Source: Hordeum vulgare subsp. vulgare (taxonomy: Eukaryota; Streptophyta; Magnoliopsida; Poales; Poaceae). From it: a stretch of DNA of 64,000 nucleotides. The first letter of the stretch is position 1. Every line of letters starts with the position of its first letter. The stretch covers positions 506,589,225 through 506,653,224 of the forward strand of contig NC_058518.1 in assembly GCF_904849725.1 (NCBI RefSeq), read 5' to 3'. A model generated the notes under the pieces. It was not told where the DNA came from, did no database searches, and saw nothing but the letters and a program-made list of their open reading frames with translations. Below are positions 22,481 to 37,501 of the stretch, piece after piece. Both the position numbers and the translations under genes were made by a program.

Positions 22481-25400
22481 CTTAGAACTTCAAATATTTC
22501 AAAACGAAGGGGTATTGTGGTAATAGATGATAATCTATTTTAGGACAGAGGATCCTATCTTTGGCATGAGATAGAGTGTTTGTATCTGGTTCTTGGAATA
22601 TAAAATATCCTTTATCTATGCTGCCAGCTTTACCTAGGATAGGGAGTGACCACACCCCCTCATTCTAGATACTGGTGCTTGGAGGGTTACCTCTCCAAAA
22701 TTATTCCGTTTTGAAAAGTGGTGGCTGGATCAGCCTGATTTTAAAGATCTGGTCAAGAAAAATTGGAATTCCCCTATTCAGGGGGGATGTGCCATGGATA
22801 TTTGGTTGAATAAAACTAGAATCCTTAGGAAAAATATTGAGGGATGGAGCATTAACCTTGAGGCAGCCATTAAAAATAAGAAAAAAGCCTTGCTGTTAGA
22901 GTTCGACATCCTTGATGTCTTTTCGGAAACGAATAAGCTCGATGATGGAGAGAGAACTAGGATGAAGGAGATTAAACTGGAACTTGATGAGATTTGGCAT
23001 AAAGAGGAGGTTTCTTTGTGGCAATGGTCCAGGGATAGGAAGATCAAAGATGGAGATAAGAATAATGCGTATTTTCATGCCCTGACCAATCATAGACATC
23101 GTAAGAACCACCTTGTTGAGCTTAATGGCAAAAAATGACCCAGTTCATACTACTAATGATATGCTGGACGTGGCCAGTGCCTTTTTACAATAAGCTGTTC
23201 GGGTATGAACCTAAACATAATATTAGCCTGGGCCCTAACTTCTGGGAGGGAGATGAGATGATCACCCAGGAGGAAAATGACATTCTGCAAAAAACCTTTT
23301 CTGAGGAGGAAATTAAAGCAACATTGTTTGGGTCTTATGCTCATGGGGCCCCTGGCCCAGATGGTCTGTCTTTCTTGTTCTATCAGACTTTTTGGGAAGA
23401 TATTAAATCTGACTTCATGGCTTTAGTGAGGGATTTTGAAGATGGTTCTCTGGATCTTCACATATTAAACTTTGCTTTAATTGTGTTGATCCCCAAAGGA
23501 CATAATGCTAAAGATATGAAGAATTTTAGGCCTGTCAGTCTTTGTAACTGTGGGGTGAAAATCTTCTCTAAAGCCATGACCAATAGTATGTCCCCTATTG
23601 GTCAAAAGATTATTTCATCTAACCAATCTGCTTTCATTAGGGGCAGATACATTTTGGAAAGTGTGGTTATGTCTCATGAAGTTATTCACGAGTTTAAAAA
23701 ATCTAGGACCCATGGGCTAGTGCTTAAACTAGACTATGAGAAAGCGTATGATAGGGTCAGTTGGGATTTCCTTTTTGAGATGCTTCAATCCAGAGATTTT
23801 GGGCAGAGGTGGATCTCTTGGATTAAATCCACCTTGGTTAATAGTACTTTTAGTGTGAGGATTAATGATACTAATGGCCCCACTTTGTTGGGGGTAGGGG
23901 CCTGAAACAAGGAGATCCTCCCCCCCTGTTGTTCACCCTAGTTGCGGATGTCTTTTTCAATATGCTTAAAAAATTAGCTTCCCAAAATCTTATTTATGGG
24001 CTTTTGCCCCATATCATTCCAGAGGTGTCGTTAGCCTGCAATATTAAATGTTCTTGGAAGATTCTGTTGAAAAAGTAGAAATTTTAAATGGATTCTATCC
24101 TGCTTCGAATGCCTATCTAGGATGAAAATTAATTTTCATAAAAGTGATCTTACGTCCATTAATATGGAGGATGACATGACAAATTTGTTTGCTCAAATTT
24201 TCTGTTGTAAGGTTGGGGATTTCCCCATCAAGTACTTAGGAGTGCCTCTACTTTATGATAACCTAAGGAGGGAGGATCTTCAACCTATCGTTGATAGGAT
24301 TATTAAAAATGCCTATCTAGGAAAGATCATTCTTTTGTGTGCTTGTATTGTGAGTATTCCTGCTTATTTGATGACAGTGATCAAGTTTCCCAGATGAGCC
24401 ATCAATGCCATTAATTCTCAGATGGCTCACTTCTTCTGGGGTGATTTGGGAGGGCAGCATAAATATCACTTAGCCAATTGGGGTTTGGTCTGCAGGAAAA
24501 AAGAATTTGGGGGTATGAGATTCCCTAATATTAGGGAGTTCAACATGACCTTGCTGGCTTCTTGGGGTAAAAGATTTTTTGATGATAGCAATGGTGATTA
24601 GAAAAAAAATCTCTAATAAATATGATATGGGATCCCCAAGTATCTTGTGGGCTAAGAGTGAGAGGGGATCTACCATTTGGAAAAGTATATCTTCGGCTGT
24701 TAATACTTCCAGAACCTTTTACAAATGGAAGTTGGGTAATGGTGCTAACATTAGCTTCCGGCATGATACTTGGCTAGGGGATTGTTCCCTCAAGGTCCAG
24801 TTCTGGGATCAGTTTGAGATTTGCAATCAAAGGGACAACAGTGTTGCCCAGGTTTGGGATGGCAGAGACCTTAAATTGACATTTAGGAGATGTGTTGATT
24901 GTGAGGGGATGGCCAGATGGGAACAACTGGTTGCTTTGGTTAAAGCTTACCCCATTAAACGTGAACCTCATACTCCTATTTGGACGTTGGAAACAAATTG
25001 GGTGTACTCTGTTAAGTCTTTCTATAACAAGCTTAACTTTAGGGGTGTGGTCCCTGCTGTGGGGATTAAGTTGTGGAAAATTTTGTGTCCACAAAAGATT
25101 CATGTTTTTCTTTGGCTTTGCATCTATAACAAATTTTTACTAGAGATAATCTGACTAAAAGAAGGGAATTGGCTGATGTAACCTGTCTTTTTTTGTGGTG
25201 AAAATGAATCTATCCAACACTTATTGTTTGACTGTGCGGTGGCTAATCATGTTTGGTTCTTTGTGTCTGAATGCTTCGAATTGATCCTATTACCAATTTT
25301 AATAATATTTATTGCATTCTTGCACTATGAGAAGAAAAACTCTGTTCTTAATATGGTTATTGCTGCCTCCTCGTGGAGTATATGGAAACTGAGAAACGAT

Positions 25401-25812
25401 TTTTGCTTCGAGGGGCGCAAGTGGAAGAATGTGAAGTGCATCCTTGCCAAACTCAGTACACATTTGCAACAACGCAAGGTCATGTGCGTTGACTCTCAAG
25501 CTGCTCTACTACTAAGGTGCATCCGTTTGCTGGACAAGAGAAAAGGGGGGAGGATGCTGAGGATCGCGTGGAGATGAATAGGGAATTTTAATCATAATCT
25601 GTCTTGCAACAAATTGGCTATGTAATTCCTAGCGACAAAAGGTTATGTTCGAGCCTAGTCCTTTTCTCTCGTTGTTGGTTTCTTTTCCTAGTTGACTAGG
25701 GTAAAACTTTTATGTTGTACTGGATTCACTTCTGGCCTGGGGTTGTTTTGCCTCATTTTTAATAAAAGTGGGGCAGGGGAAACCCCTTTCTATTCAAAAA
25801 TAAATAAATATT
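22480..25812 (+). mobile_element. LINE (L1-type) retrotransposon, degenerate
   Basis: Minus the decayed 5' part, the element reads left to right. The end of the endonuclease is near 22640-22670 (GSDHTP motif). A linker is open at 22794-23136, reverse transcriptase at 23135-23905, then further RT/thumb pieces, and a C-terminal zinc-knuckle region (CLFCGENESIQH...C) near 25185-25235. The 3' end is an AT-rich tail with TAAATAAATA at about 25799-25810. At least three frameshifts or stops break the frame. The catalytic Y/FADD box is deleted (see findings). It ends about 400 bp upstream of the MAP kinase start codon. Confidence 0.8.
23135..23905 (+). pseudogene. LINE reverse transcriptase fragment
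   Basis: This 256-residue frame carries classic plant LINE reverse transcriptase blocks: APGPDGLSFLFYQ, then LIPKG, FRPVSLCN, an SAFIRGR block and LDYEKAYDRVSW (the first catalytic Asp). The frame shifts at about 23905, just before the LKQGDPP block, which continues in another frame. It is also out of frame with the upstream linker at 22794-23136. There is no functional protein. Confidence 0.8.
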
Positions 25813-26215
25813 AAATCTCATTTTAAAGATATAACAATTTAGTCCAATGATTGAAATTTTAAAAAAATATTTTTACAAGTTTTAAAAACAAGTTAACCCC
25901 TAGAAGAAAATGTTTGTAAAATAAAATAAAATAAGCAGAACAGGTTAAAAGAAAGAAATCAGTTTGGGACGTGTTGGCCACCCACAGCGAGTAGTACACC
26001 ATGGTTCAAACGCCGTCTCCTCCCCGTAGCCCCCACGTTCCACCCAACCATCAATCCCCTGCCCAACCGCCACCTCTCCGCACGCACGGTCACCACCGCC
26101 CATCCCCCGCCCGCCGCGCCCGCTGCCCCCTGCTCCCCGCGCCCGCGGCGACCGGGCAGCCCACCCACGCCCGCCGCCCAATGCGCCGGCCCACCCGCGG
26201 AATAGGCAGCGGTGT
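25813..26215 (+). promoter_or_regulatory. MAP kinase promoter and 5' leader
   Basis: About 400 bp between the LINE tail and the kinase ATG. The first 140 bp is AT-rich. From about 26020 it becomes strongly GC/C-rich, as in many grass gene leaders. No convincing TATA box is seen. The upstream start at 26001 is described separately. Confidence 0.4.
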
Positions 26216-30894
<4,679 letters not shown>

Positions 30895-32100
30895 TTTTCG
30901 AAGGTTACGAAGCGATCGGTAGTATATACTATGTACAACAGCATGTCTATAGGCGCTCAAGATCAGAATGATCTTTAACCGAAGCCAAGAATTCTATACA
31001 CCAAATAAGACCACAAAATCATCTGTTATGGTAACCTTGTTGTGCTGTAATGTAAAATTTTCTACTTGTTTTTTCTACTTTGTCAAAGAACCATGTCTAA
31101 CCGACAAGCTAGTTCCCCGTACTTTCATCGGAGGAGCTGCCATGACCCTGTACAATTTTGTCAATATGAAGTACCACGCCCCTATATTTCTCTTCACATG
31201 GTGTTATTCTGATCTTGTAAAGCTTCTGCTTTCAGAGATGCTCTTTGCCTTTGTTAATTTATGCAAAAGTTTGTCCAGAGATTCTCTTTGTATCCGATAT
31301 AAATGCAAATGCTTGCCATATTTTTTTTCCATTATTACGTGCTTCACTTGAGGCGATATGGCAATCTTCCTTTTCATCACTGGAGTTAACGTATTCTTTT
31401 GGGGTAGTCGTTAGACATCGGTGCAAGATTAGGGAAGAAATGGTCTCCTCATTGAACTTGGACAATGTTGATAGATGATAATTTAATGTTCATTGTGAGA
31501 ACTGGCCTTTGGTTAGATCAGATTCAGCGCACATTTCAAATCAGGTTGAAGCAAAGACCAGCAGCTGAGTCATGCACCGGTTCCACAGCCTCTAGCATCT
31601 CTGGATCGGAAACTTCAGAAAATAAAAACCTCATCTCCGCTTTCTTCCAACTACTCTCTCTTCTTTGCCCCTCACTCCCCAAATTCTCTGTAAATTTGAA
31701 GTGAGAGCAGTGGTTTCTTGGGAGAAATATTTAGGTTCTTAACACTACAATTTCGTTTTTCTCTGTTTGTTGATAATGTTGGACGATTCTATTTATGAAT
31801 GACCAACATTAGTAGCGAGGTTGGAAATTTATGGATGAAAAAAAGTGGTGAAGAGGAGGGAGGGGGGCAAATGTCCTCCTCTCCAGCTCAAGGTGGCAAT
31901 GTCGTTATCCAAACTCGTCGCCGGTTGATGTGGTGGCCCCACCGACATTCCCGTTGCCCTCGATCGAAGATATGCGATGTATGTGGCGGATATTCGAATT
32001 GGCTCCCAGGTCCATATGATCTTGATATCTGTACCGATAGTTGTCTTGGGGATTTGTGCTTCATGCTGTATTCCAGCTTGTATCTTTCAACCCCATGTCT
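30895..32100. other. kinase 3' flank and intergenic sequence
   Basis: The first several hundred bases are probably the 3' untranslated region; no unambiguous polyadenylation site was fixed. Open frames at 30968-31351 and 31465-31704 have no recognised domain. A 25-bp block at 31865-31889 (GGGCAAATGTCCTCC...) occurs again exactly at 39821-39845. Confidence 0.35.
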
Positions 32101-32263
32101 ATTTTAAATATTGTTACAGCAACATCTCCAACAGGCGTTTTTAATTCGTGTGCGGTATTTTTTTTATCGAACGCTGCATTCGTCGTTTTCGCGTGCGCGA
32201 CGGTGATGCAGTTCGGCGGAGGCGTCAAATTAAAACGCTGGATACAACGTGCTCCAACAAGCG

Positions 32264-32690
32264 CTAGATAAACGCGAGGTTGTTCTCGTCGAGCTGCGCG
32301 TGGGCGACGACCTTCTGGGCGCGTCTCTCCGCTCGCGCCGCCACCCTCACGCCCTCTGCCTGTCCCAGAACGCGTGTTCTGTCGCGACGTCCTCAGGGAA
32401 CTGCTGCTTCCAGCGCGTCATGGCGCGCTCGTCCTGCTCGGTAACAAGGAGGCGCTCCTCCTGTTCGCGGGCGCGTTGGCGCTCCTCGGCGGTGACTAGG
32501 CGTGGCGGTGGCGCGAGCTCCTACGCCTGCTCGCGCGTCCATGCGTCCTGGAAGTTCATCGAACGACGGGGACTGCCGAGGCGCCACGCCACGGCGTCGT
32601 AGGCGCACGTCGCTTCGTGCGTTGTCTCGAAGGTGCCGAGCGAGAGTCGCATCTCACCGAAGCGAATCTCAACGGAGAACGTCCCAGCGA
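32264..32690 (-). pseudogene. AP2/ERF-domain protein remnant
   Basis: Minus-strand translation beginning near 32690 reads GTFSVEIRFGEMRLSLGTFE, then TTHEATCAYDAVAWRLG and MNFQDAWTRE. This is the C-terminal two thirds of an AP2/ERF DNA-binding domain (EIR, LGTF, AYD.AA.RL and MNF landmarks). It is followed by an Arg/Glu-rich tail, as in a multicopy AP2-like group of grasses, and ends at the TAG at 32264-32266. It is broken three ways. The N-terminal YRGVR part is missing, with unrelated sequence from about 32690. A TAG interrupts the frame at about 32523 in TREQA*ELA. A small indel near 32370 shifts the frame in the Arg-rich tail. Not functional. The open frames on the plus strand here are shadows. 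Confidence 0.75.
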
Positions 32691-32776
32691 CTGATTTGTT
32701 TTTGGTTGAATGCTCTTGATGATATCATAATCAGCGAATTTTTACATTTTCTGCTCACCAATCCCATAAGCATATT

Positions 32777-33543
32777 TGTTGAGGAATTAAGCACAATTTC
32801 CATGATTAATTCCAGAATATAAAGCATGACGTGTTGTTGACGATGACGTTGGCGATGACGGGATGAAGTAGACGACGCTTGAGGAGGCGGTACGCAGCAC
32901 CGCCCGACTTGCTTGGTAGACGACCCGTTGTGGAAGCAGCGAGCAGTCGCGCAAAGCGCTTCCCAAAAACCTAATTCGTCTTCTCCCGTACAGGATCGCA
33001 AAGGTGACTGGTTTCGGAGACCTGCTCTCCCGTTCGCCGTTGGATGCCGACGCTCGGGATGAGGTAAACTACGATGGCAGTGCAAGCTGTGAGATATGAG
33101 GCAAAACCCTAGATGGTTTTCGGTGTGCTTTTGGCCGACCCCGATAAGCTGTATATATAGGAGGACCAAGGTCGATTCCGTGTCGCGATCACGTCTCAAA
33201 CCGACTTGGTTTCCAAGTCATATACTTACCGGACAAGTAATTAACTTGTCTGCCAAGACATGAAAAATAAAACGGCAAAAGGTAGCTGCGCCCCCACAAG
33301 GCATCGGACCGGATTTTGACGGACCAGGCGAGCGAGCACGCGCGTGTGGTTCTCTCCTTTCTCTTCTCAACACACACTTAGAGTAGTGGGGAGAACTTAC
33401 TATATAAAGAGGTCCAACACTTCCTCCACTAACGGTACGAGACTAAACTTTAGCACCATCACATCACCACTTGCCATTTTATTCATGAGCTCAAATTGAG
33501 ATTTCAGAATTTTGTACATGGCCAAGCCCATTCAATTCTAACA
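32777..33543 (-). mobile_element. solo LTR of a Copia-type element
   Basis: 767 bp, TGTTGAGGAATTAAG...AATTCTAACA, flanked by a perfect ATATT duplication (32772-32776 and 33544-33548), with no internal sequence. It resembles the old Copia LTRs at 7881 and 20383 in layout (CCAAAAACC, TCCCGTACAGGATC, TTTCAGA and CCAAGCCCATT-like landmarks), so it is probably a relative. Orientation is inferred from that likeness. A TATATATAGG motif lies at about 33151-33160. A solo LTR is the product of recombination between the two LTRs of a former full element. Confidence 0.85.
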
Positions 33544-33548
33544 ATATT

Positions 33549-33903
33549 TCCCAGAGAGAACGCCAGGCTATTGCTACACCTGAACAGTGCGGTAGAACAT
33601 GGAGTTTCTCACATGCCGATTAACGGACAAGTTGACAACGAACGAATCCCCCGCAAAAAGAAAGTTGACAACGAATGGAAATGGCTCCTGCCAGAGAGGC
33701 CAGGAACATCTTGTACTCACCATGATATAAACGGAACAGGGTATCTGTACCATCGGTCCATACCTCCAAACGTCAGCCCAAGCGTCCTCATCAATGCACT
33801 TCCCAACTCTCTCGTCTGTACAACTTCTAAATCTCTTAAATCTAAATGGTATTGATTGTCTGTGAGATGGGTTTAAAAATAACATTCGCACTACGTATGC
33901 ATG
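33549..33903. other. short intergenic stretch, no gene recognised
   Basis: Contains a 119-codon open frame (33496-33855) with no recognised domain that begins inside the solo LTR, so it is not a gene. Confidence 0.3.
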
Positions 33904-34620
33904 TACTTCCTCCGTCACGGTTTAGAAGGCGTAGTTAAACTTGCGTGTAATTCCAAAATAGACAAGGTTTAAGGCGCGAAAGCAATTACTCATATTAATT
34001 AGTATTAGTACTACTCATGCATGCGCTCTCCCAATTTGCTGCTCACACATTAGTACTAGTATTTTCTCAGTTGATTAGGCGCATTAGAGGGTGCATGATA
34101 CATTTTAGTTCCATGATTAAAAGTAATGAGACTAAAACTTGCTAGCCTCACCCATGTTTGGATCCAAATACTAAAGAGACTAAAATCAAGTTAATGAACA
34201 TTTATTATCCTCCAAACCATCCAATCCAGAACTTGCATAAGGAGTTAAATGAAGAGAGAGAGGACTAATGCATATTTTAGTAGGGGTATCCTTGACTAAA
34301 AGATTTTAGCCTCAAGACTAGTTTTAGCCTTTTTTTAGTCAGGGATGCTTGAAACTTTAGCCTCTTAAAGAAACTAGTTTTAGTCCCTTGGATCCAAGCA
34401 CCCTCTTAGTATTTGCACCTGCTACATCTCACAACCAATCGATGACTACCTTGGTTCCAGATATTTTACAAACGTGCCTTCTAAACCGTGACGGAGTAAG
34501 TAGAATAATACAAAAGAGTACTAATTAGCTGATAGGAGTAATGCAATGCGTCCTAAACCTTGTCTATTATGAAAATGCACGTAAATTTAACCATGTCTTC
34601 TAAACTGTGACGAAGGTAGT
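33904..34620. mobile_element. nested Mariner-like MITE complex
   Basis: The left arm (33906-about 34016, CTTCCTCCGTCACGGTTTAG...) is the inverted counterpart of 34498-34620 (...CTAAACTGTGACGAAGGTAG). The arms match over roughly 100 bp by eye. TA dinucleotides flank the arms, as in Tc1/Mariner (Stowaway) insertions. Between them, 34440-34496 carries an additional end of the same type (CTTCTAAACCGTGACGGAG), so at least two related MITEs are interleaved. A Tourist element is inserted at 34087-34405. Confidence 0.7.
34087..34405. mobile_element. Tourist-type (PIF/Harbinger) MITE
   Basis: 319 bp with inverted ends GAGGGTGC(A/T)TGGAT... and ...GGATCCAAGCACCCTC, flanked by TTA on both sides (34084-34086 and 34406-34408). 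This is the target preference of PIF/Harbinger transposases. Non-coding. Inserted into the surrounding Mariner-like MITE complex, so it is the younger of the two. Confidence 0.85.
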
Positions 34621-34728
34621 AGAGTATTTGCTGCAAAATTGATTATGGCACAGATCCACTTGCATGGTTGGACGGACAAGATAAAGAGATCATTTACACC
34701 CAGAGCCAAAACACCATGCCCTATATGT

Positions 34729-35010
34729 GGTGGCTTCAGGCTGGTTGTAATGGGTAGTATCATATAATAGTATCATGCATATGATACTAGTATATGATAC
34801 CACATCGTAATGCATAGTATCATGTACTAGTATCATAGAACGGTTCATTTATTGCCATGCATGACACATATTAGCACAACATTTAATATGATACGGTATC
34901 ATAATATGATACTCAATCATCTATTTCTTCATTTAATTTTATGCCACCTCATCAAATATGCCTAGGTGGCATGCATGATACTACTTATGATACTCCCATT
35001 ACAACCAGCC
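34729..35010. mobile_element. MITE with GGCTGGTTGTAATGGG ends
   Basis: 282 bp. The left end GGCTGGTTGTAATGGG(T)AGTATCATA is matched by the inverted right end with one indel. It is flanked by TCA on each side (34726-34728 and 35011-35013). The interior is rich in short GTATCAT/ATGATAC palindromes. The three-base duplication points to a PIF/Harbinger-type transposase, but TCA is not the usual TTA/TAA, so the superfamily is uncertain. Confidence 0.75.
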
Positions 35011-35064
35011 TCACTGACGGCAGGTATCATTGAAGTGCGCTCTGTCCAAGGACACCTGCCGTAA

Positions 35065-35338
35065 GAGCAAATACAATAAGGTACAGTCAGCAAGCTGTAA
35101 GGATTAAAATACTATATTTTGCTGAGATGGATGAGAGAGAAGAGGAGAGAGAAGGGAAGCGGACTCTTTGTAAAGAGTCAGCTCTAGCACGTGCTCCTAG
35201 GTGCTTTGTGAGAATGAAATATGGGCCATATATGATAAAAATAGTAGTCTTTTATAGCTAACTATTGTACAAGTTAGCTATAAGATGGGTTATAAGACTG
35301 CTTATAGCTAGCACTTGGCTATACTATTAACCATGCTG
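35065..35338. mobile_element. Tourist-like MITE with TAA duplication
   Basis: 274 bp with ends GAGCAAATACAATAAGG... and ...TAACCATGCTG, flanked by TAA (35062-35064 and 35339-35341). The interior contains an AGAGAGAAGAGGAGAGAGAAG tract and a CTCTTTGTAAAGAG small palindrome. I recognise the general type as a common wheat MITE. Confidence 0.7.
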
Positions 35339-35644
35339 TAAGGGCGTCAAGTTCGGCGAAGAGATTTGGGGCAGTTTGGAGCTACTCGCGGTTGTCTTGT
35401 CTGTGGCCATTGGCGTGTACCGCAAATACCGCGCAGCTGAGAAGGAGCAGGGGGTCCGGCGCCGGCGGCATGAAGGAGGCACTCTTCTTCTACCACGCGG
35501 GCGAGAAGAACAACCACCAGCAGCGTCCGTGTTCGTATATTTGTCTGCTCTGAGGTGGTATATGTATACTTACTTTTATGCTTGTCGCGAGTTGAGCTAT
35601 CCTCTCCAATAATTAAATAATTTAGGTGTGTGTAATATTTACTA

Positions 35645-35773
35645 CTCCCTTGATTCAAAAATACTTGTTATAGAAATGAATGCATCTAGATGTATTTTGT
35701 TCTACATATATTTTAATTTTACATACATCTATTTTTATGTATTTGTGAGGCAAATAATTCCCGACGAAGGGAG
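35645..35773. mobile_element. Stowaway MITE
   Basis: 129 bp with CTCCCTTGATTC... and ...CGACGAAGGGAG as imperfect inverted ends, flanked by TA (35643-35644 and 35774-35775). The AT-rich interior folds back on itself. Confidence 0.8.
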
Positions 35774-35976
35774 TATTAAGTATTCAAACTCCCAACAACG
35801 ATTCCAGCTGCACTAATCCCATGCAAAGTTATTGATGATGTCATTGTTGAAAATGAGCAATTTATTAACTGTCTTGCTAAATAAGTTTTAGTTTGGCATC
35901 ATTCACGTCATCAGTCGTTGGATTAAACACATCAGGATACGTGCATGTTGCCATGCTGTGTTCGTTGCATTTCATA

Positions 35977-36136
35977 CTCCCTCCGTTCCTAAATATAAGA
36001 CTTTTTAGATGTTGCACTATGAACTACATACGGATGTATATAGACATATTTTAAAATATAGATTCACTCATTTTGCTCCGTATGTAGTCTTCTAGTGTAA
36101 TCTCTAAAAGGTCTTATATTTTGAAACCGGAGGGAG
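35977..36136. mobile_element. Stowaway MITE
   Basis: 160 bp with CTCCCTCCGTTCC... and ...GAAACCGGAGGGAG as inverted ends, flanked by TA (35975-35976 and 36137-36138). The two halves pair over nearly their whole length (ACATACGG / CCGTATGT and TAAGAC / GTCTTA blocks). Confidence 0.9.
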
Positions 36137-36226
36137 TAGTTCGCATGCTTCCTTGTTTGTCGTGTTGCTGAAAGGCTTCGGCTAGCCATCGGTGGGCCGT
36201 TTTCGTTTTATTCATTTGTATTGTAA

Positions 36227-37498
36227 GAGCAAATCTAGCAGACCCCGCATCCGTCTGGCCCGCAAAACGCGTTTACAGTTCGCGCAAAACCCCTTTTACG
36301 GGCCGGCGCAGGTTGGTATGGATGCAGATTCCGCATAATGGACCCGTAAAAAAAGCATATTCGCGAAATATGCTTTTTTACGGGTCGTCTTTGCGGGGTC
36401 TACTCTGACGCAGCTCCTCTTGGCCTGGAAAACCTAAATTTGCACCACATCTTTGCTAGAATAATGCATTTTTTTTTGCTTTTCCAACAACATTTGGATA
36501 CATAAACATCACCACATCTTTGCTAGAATAGCAAGACCAAAGAAAATAAGAACAACAAGTATGCATTTTAGAAGATTTCCAACTTTCATAACTGCTCCAA
36601 CTAGTTGAAGCAATATCTTCTCCATGCACCCATTGTTGATGTGCGGATTTTTCATCTTGCATTCTTCGTTCTTCAACTTTGGTTCGGAAGAAGTAGACGT
36701 TGCACATGCGGCCGCATCATTGTTTTTTATTCTACTAAGGAGTGCATGGACATCTATTAACTTTCTTTCTATCAATAAATCAATGTATTCGCCTTCCTAA
36801 AACCAAAATGAGCATCCATATTCCTACACAAAAAGAATAACCATGTTCGGAATGAGGATCCGCAATTGAACCAAACAATGAGATATCGCAAGTGCACGTA
36901 CCCCATCGTTTTCGCATTTGAAGAACACCCATCCGGGGTGGTTCGGCGTGCCCGAAGTAAGCCGCAACACTGTCCGCGTACAGTCGTCGTACTGTATGAG
37001 CGGCAACGGCGAGCCACAGAGCCGTTGCGCGAGCGCCGAGCTCGGTGGACGGCCGGACGAATCCATGCCCGCAAATCATCGGCGGCGTCGGGAGGACGAA
37101 TCCGTCCCTGCATGCGCTGATGCGGCCTTGCGGGGGCTGCGGGAGATGCTCCCCGACCACTCCATCGCTTGGCGCAGGCATCTGTGGCCGGCAAAAGCCA
37201 AATCCGGCAGCCGGGATCTTGGGCGAAGGGGGGAGAGGGGAGGTGGTTGGTGGGGGAAAGCGCGGGCTGAAATGTTCCCCCCACCAACCACTTCCCACTT
37301 ATATGCAGGGCACCTCAGCGGCGAAGGGGGAACCCGCGAATATGCGGGTTGGGGCCGAGATTTTGCCGCTCCCCGCAAAAATATTTGCGGGCCGGGGCGC
37401 GATGCGGGGTCTGATCGGACAGGTTTTTCCGCCCCGACCCACACTTTAACGGTTATTTTACGGGCCGGGACGGGATGCGGGATCTGCTAGAGTTGCTC
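36227..37498. mobile_element. non-autonomous Harbinger-like element, 1.27 kb
   Basis: Ends GAGCAAATCTAGCAGACCCCGCATCC and the inverted ...GGATGCGGGATCTGCTAGAGTTGCTC, flanked by TAA on both sides (36224-36226 and 37499-37501). Larger than a MITE but without a recognisable transposase. The many overlapping GC-rich open frames at 36772-37490 on both strands are compositional. An AT-rich middle (36470-36780) may be captured sequence. A strong hairpin sits at 36341-36386. Confidence 0.8.
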
Positions 37499-37501
37499 TA
37501 A

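Noticed and set aside
32249..32602. 117-codon plus-strand frame
   Set aside because: Antisense shadow of the AP2/ERF remnant.
36772..37490. Several 130-190 codon frames on both strands
   Set aside because: All lie within the GC-rich half of the Harbinger-like element and overlap each other. No transposase motifs are seen.
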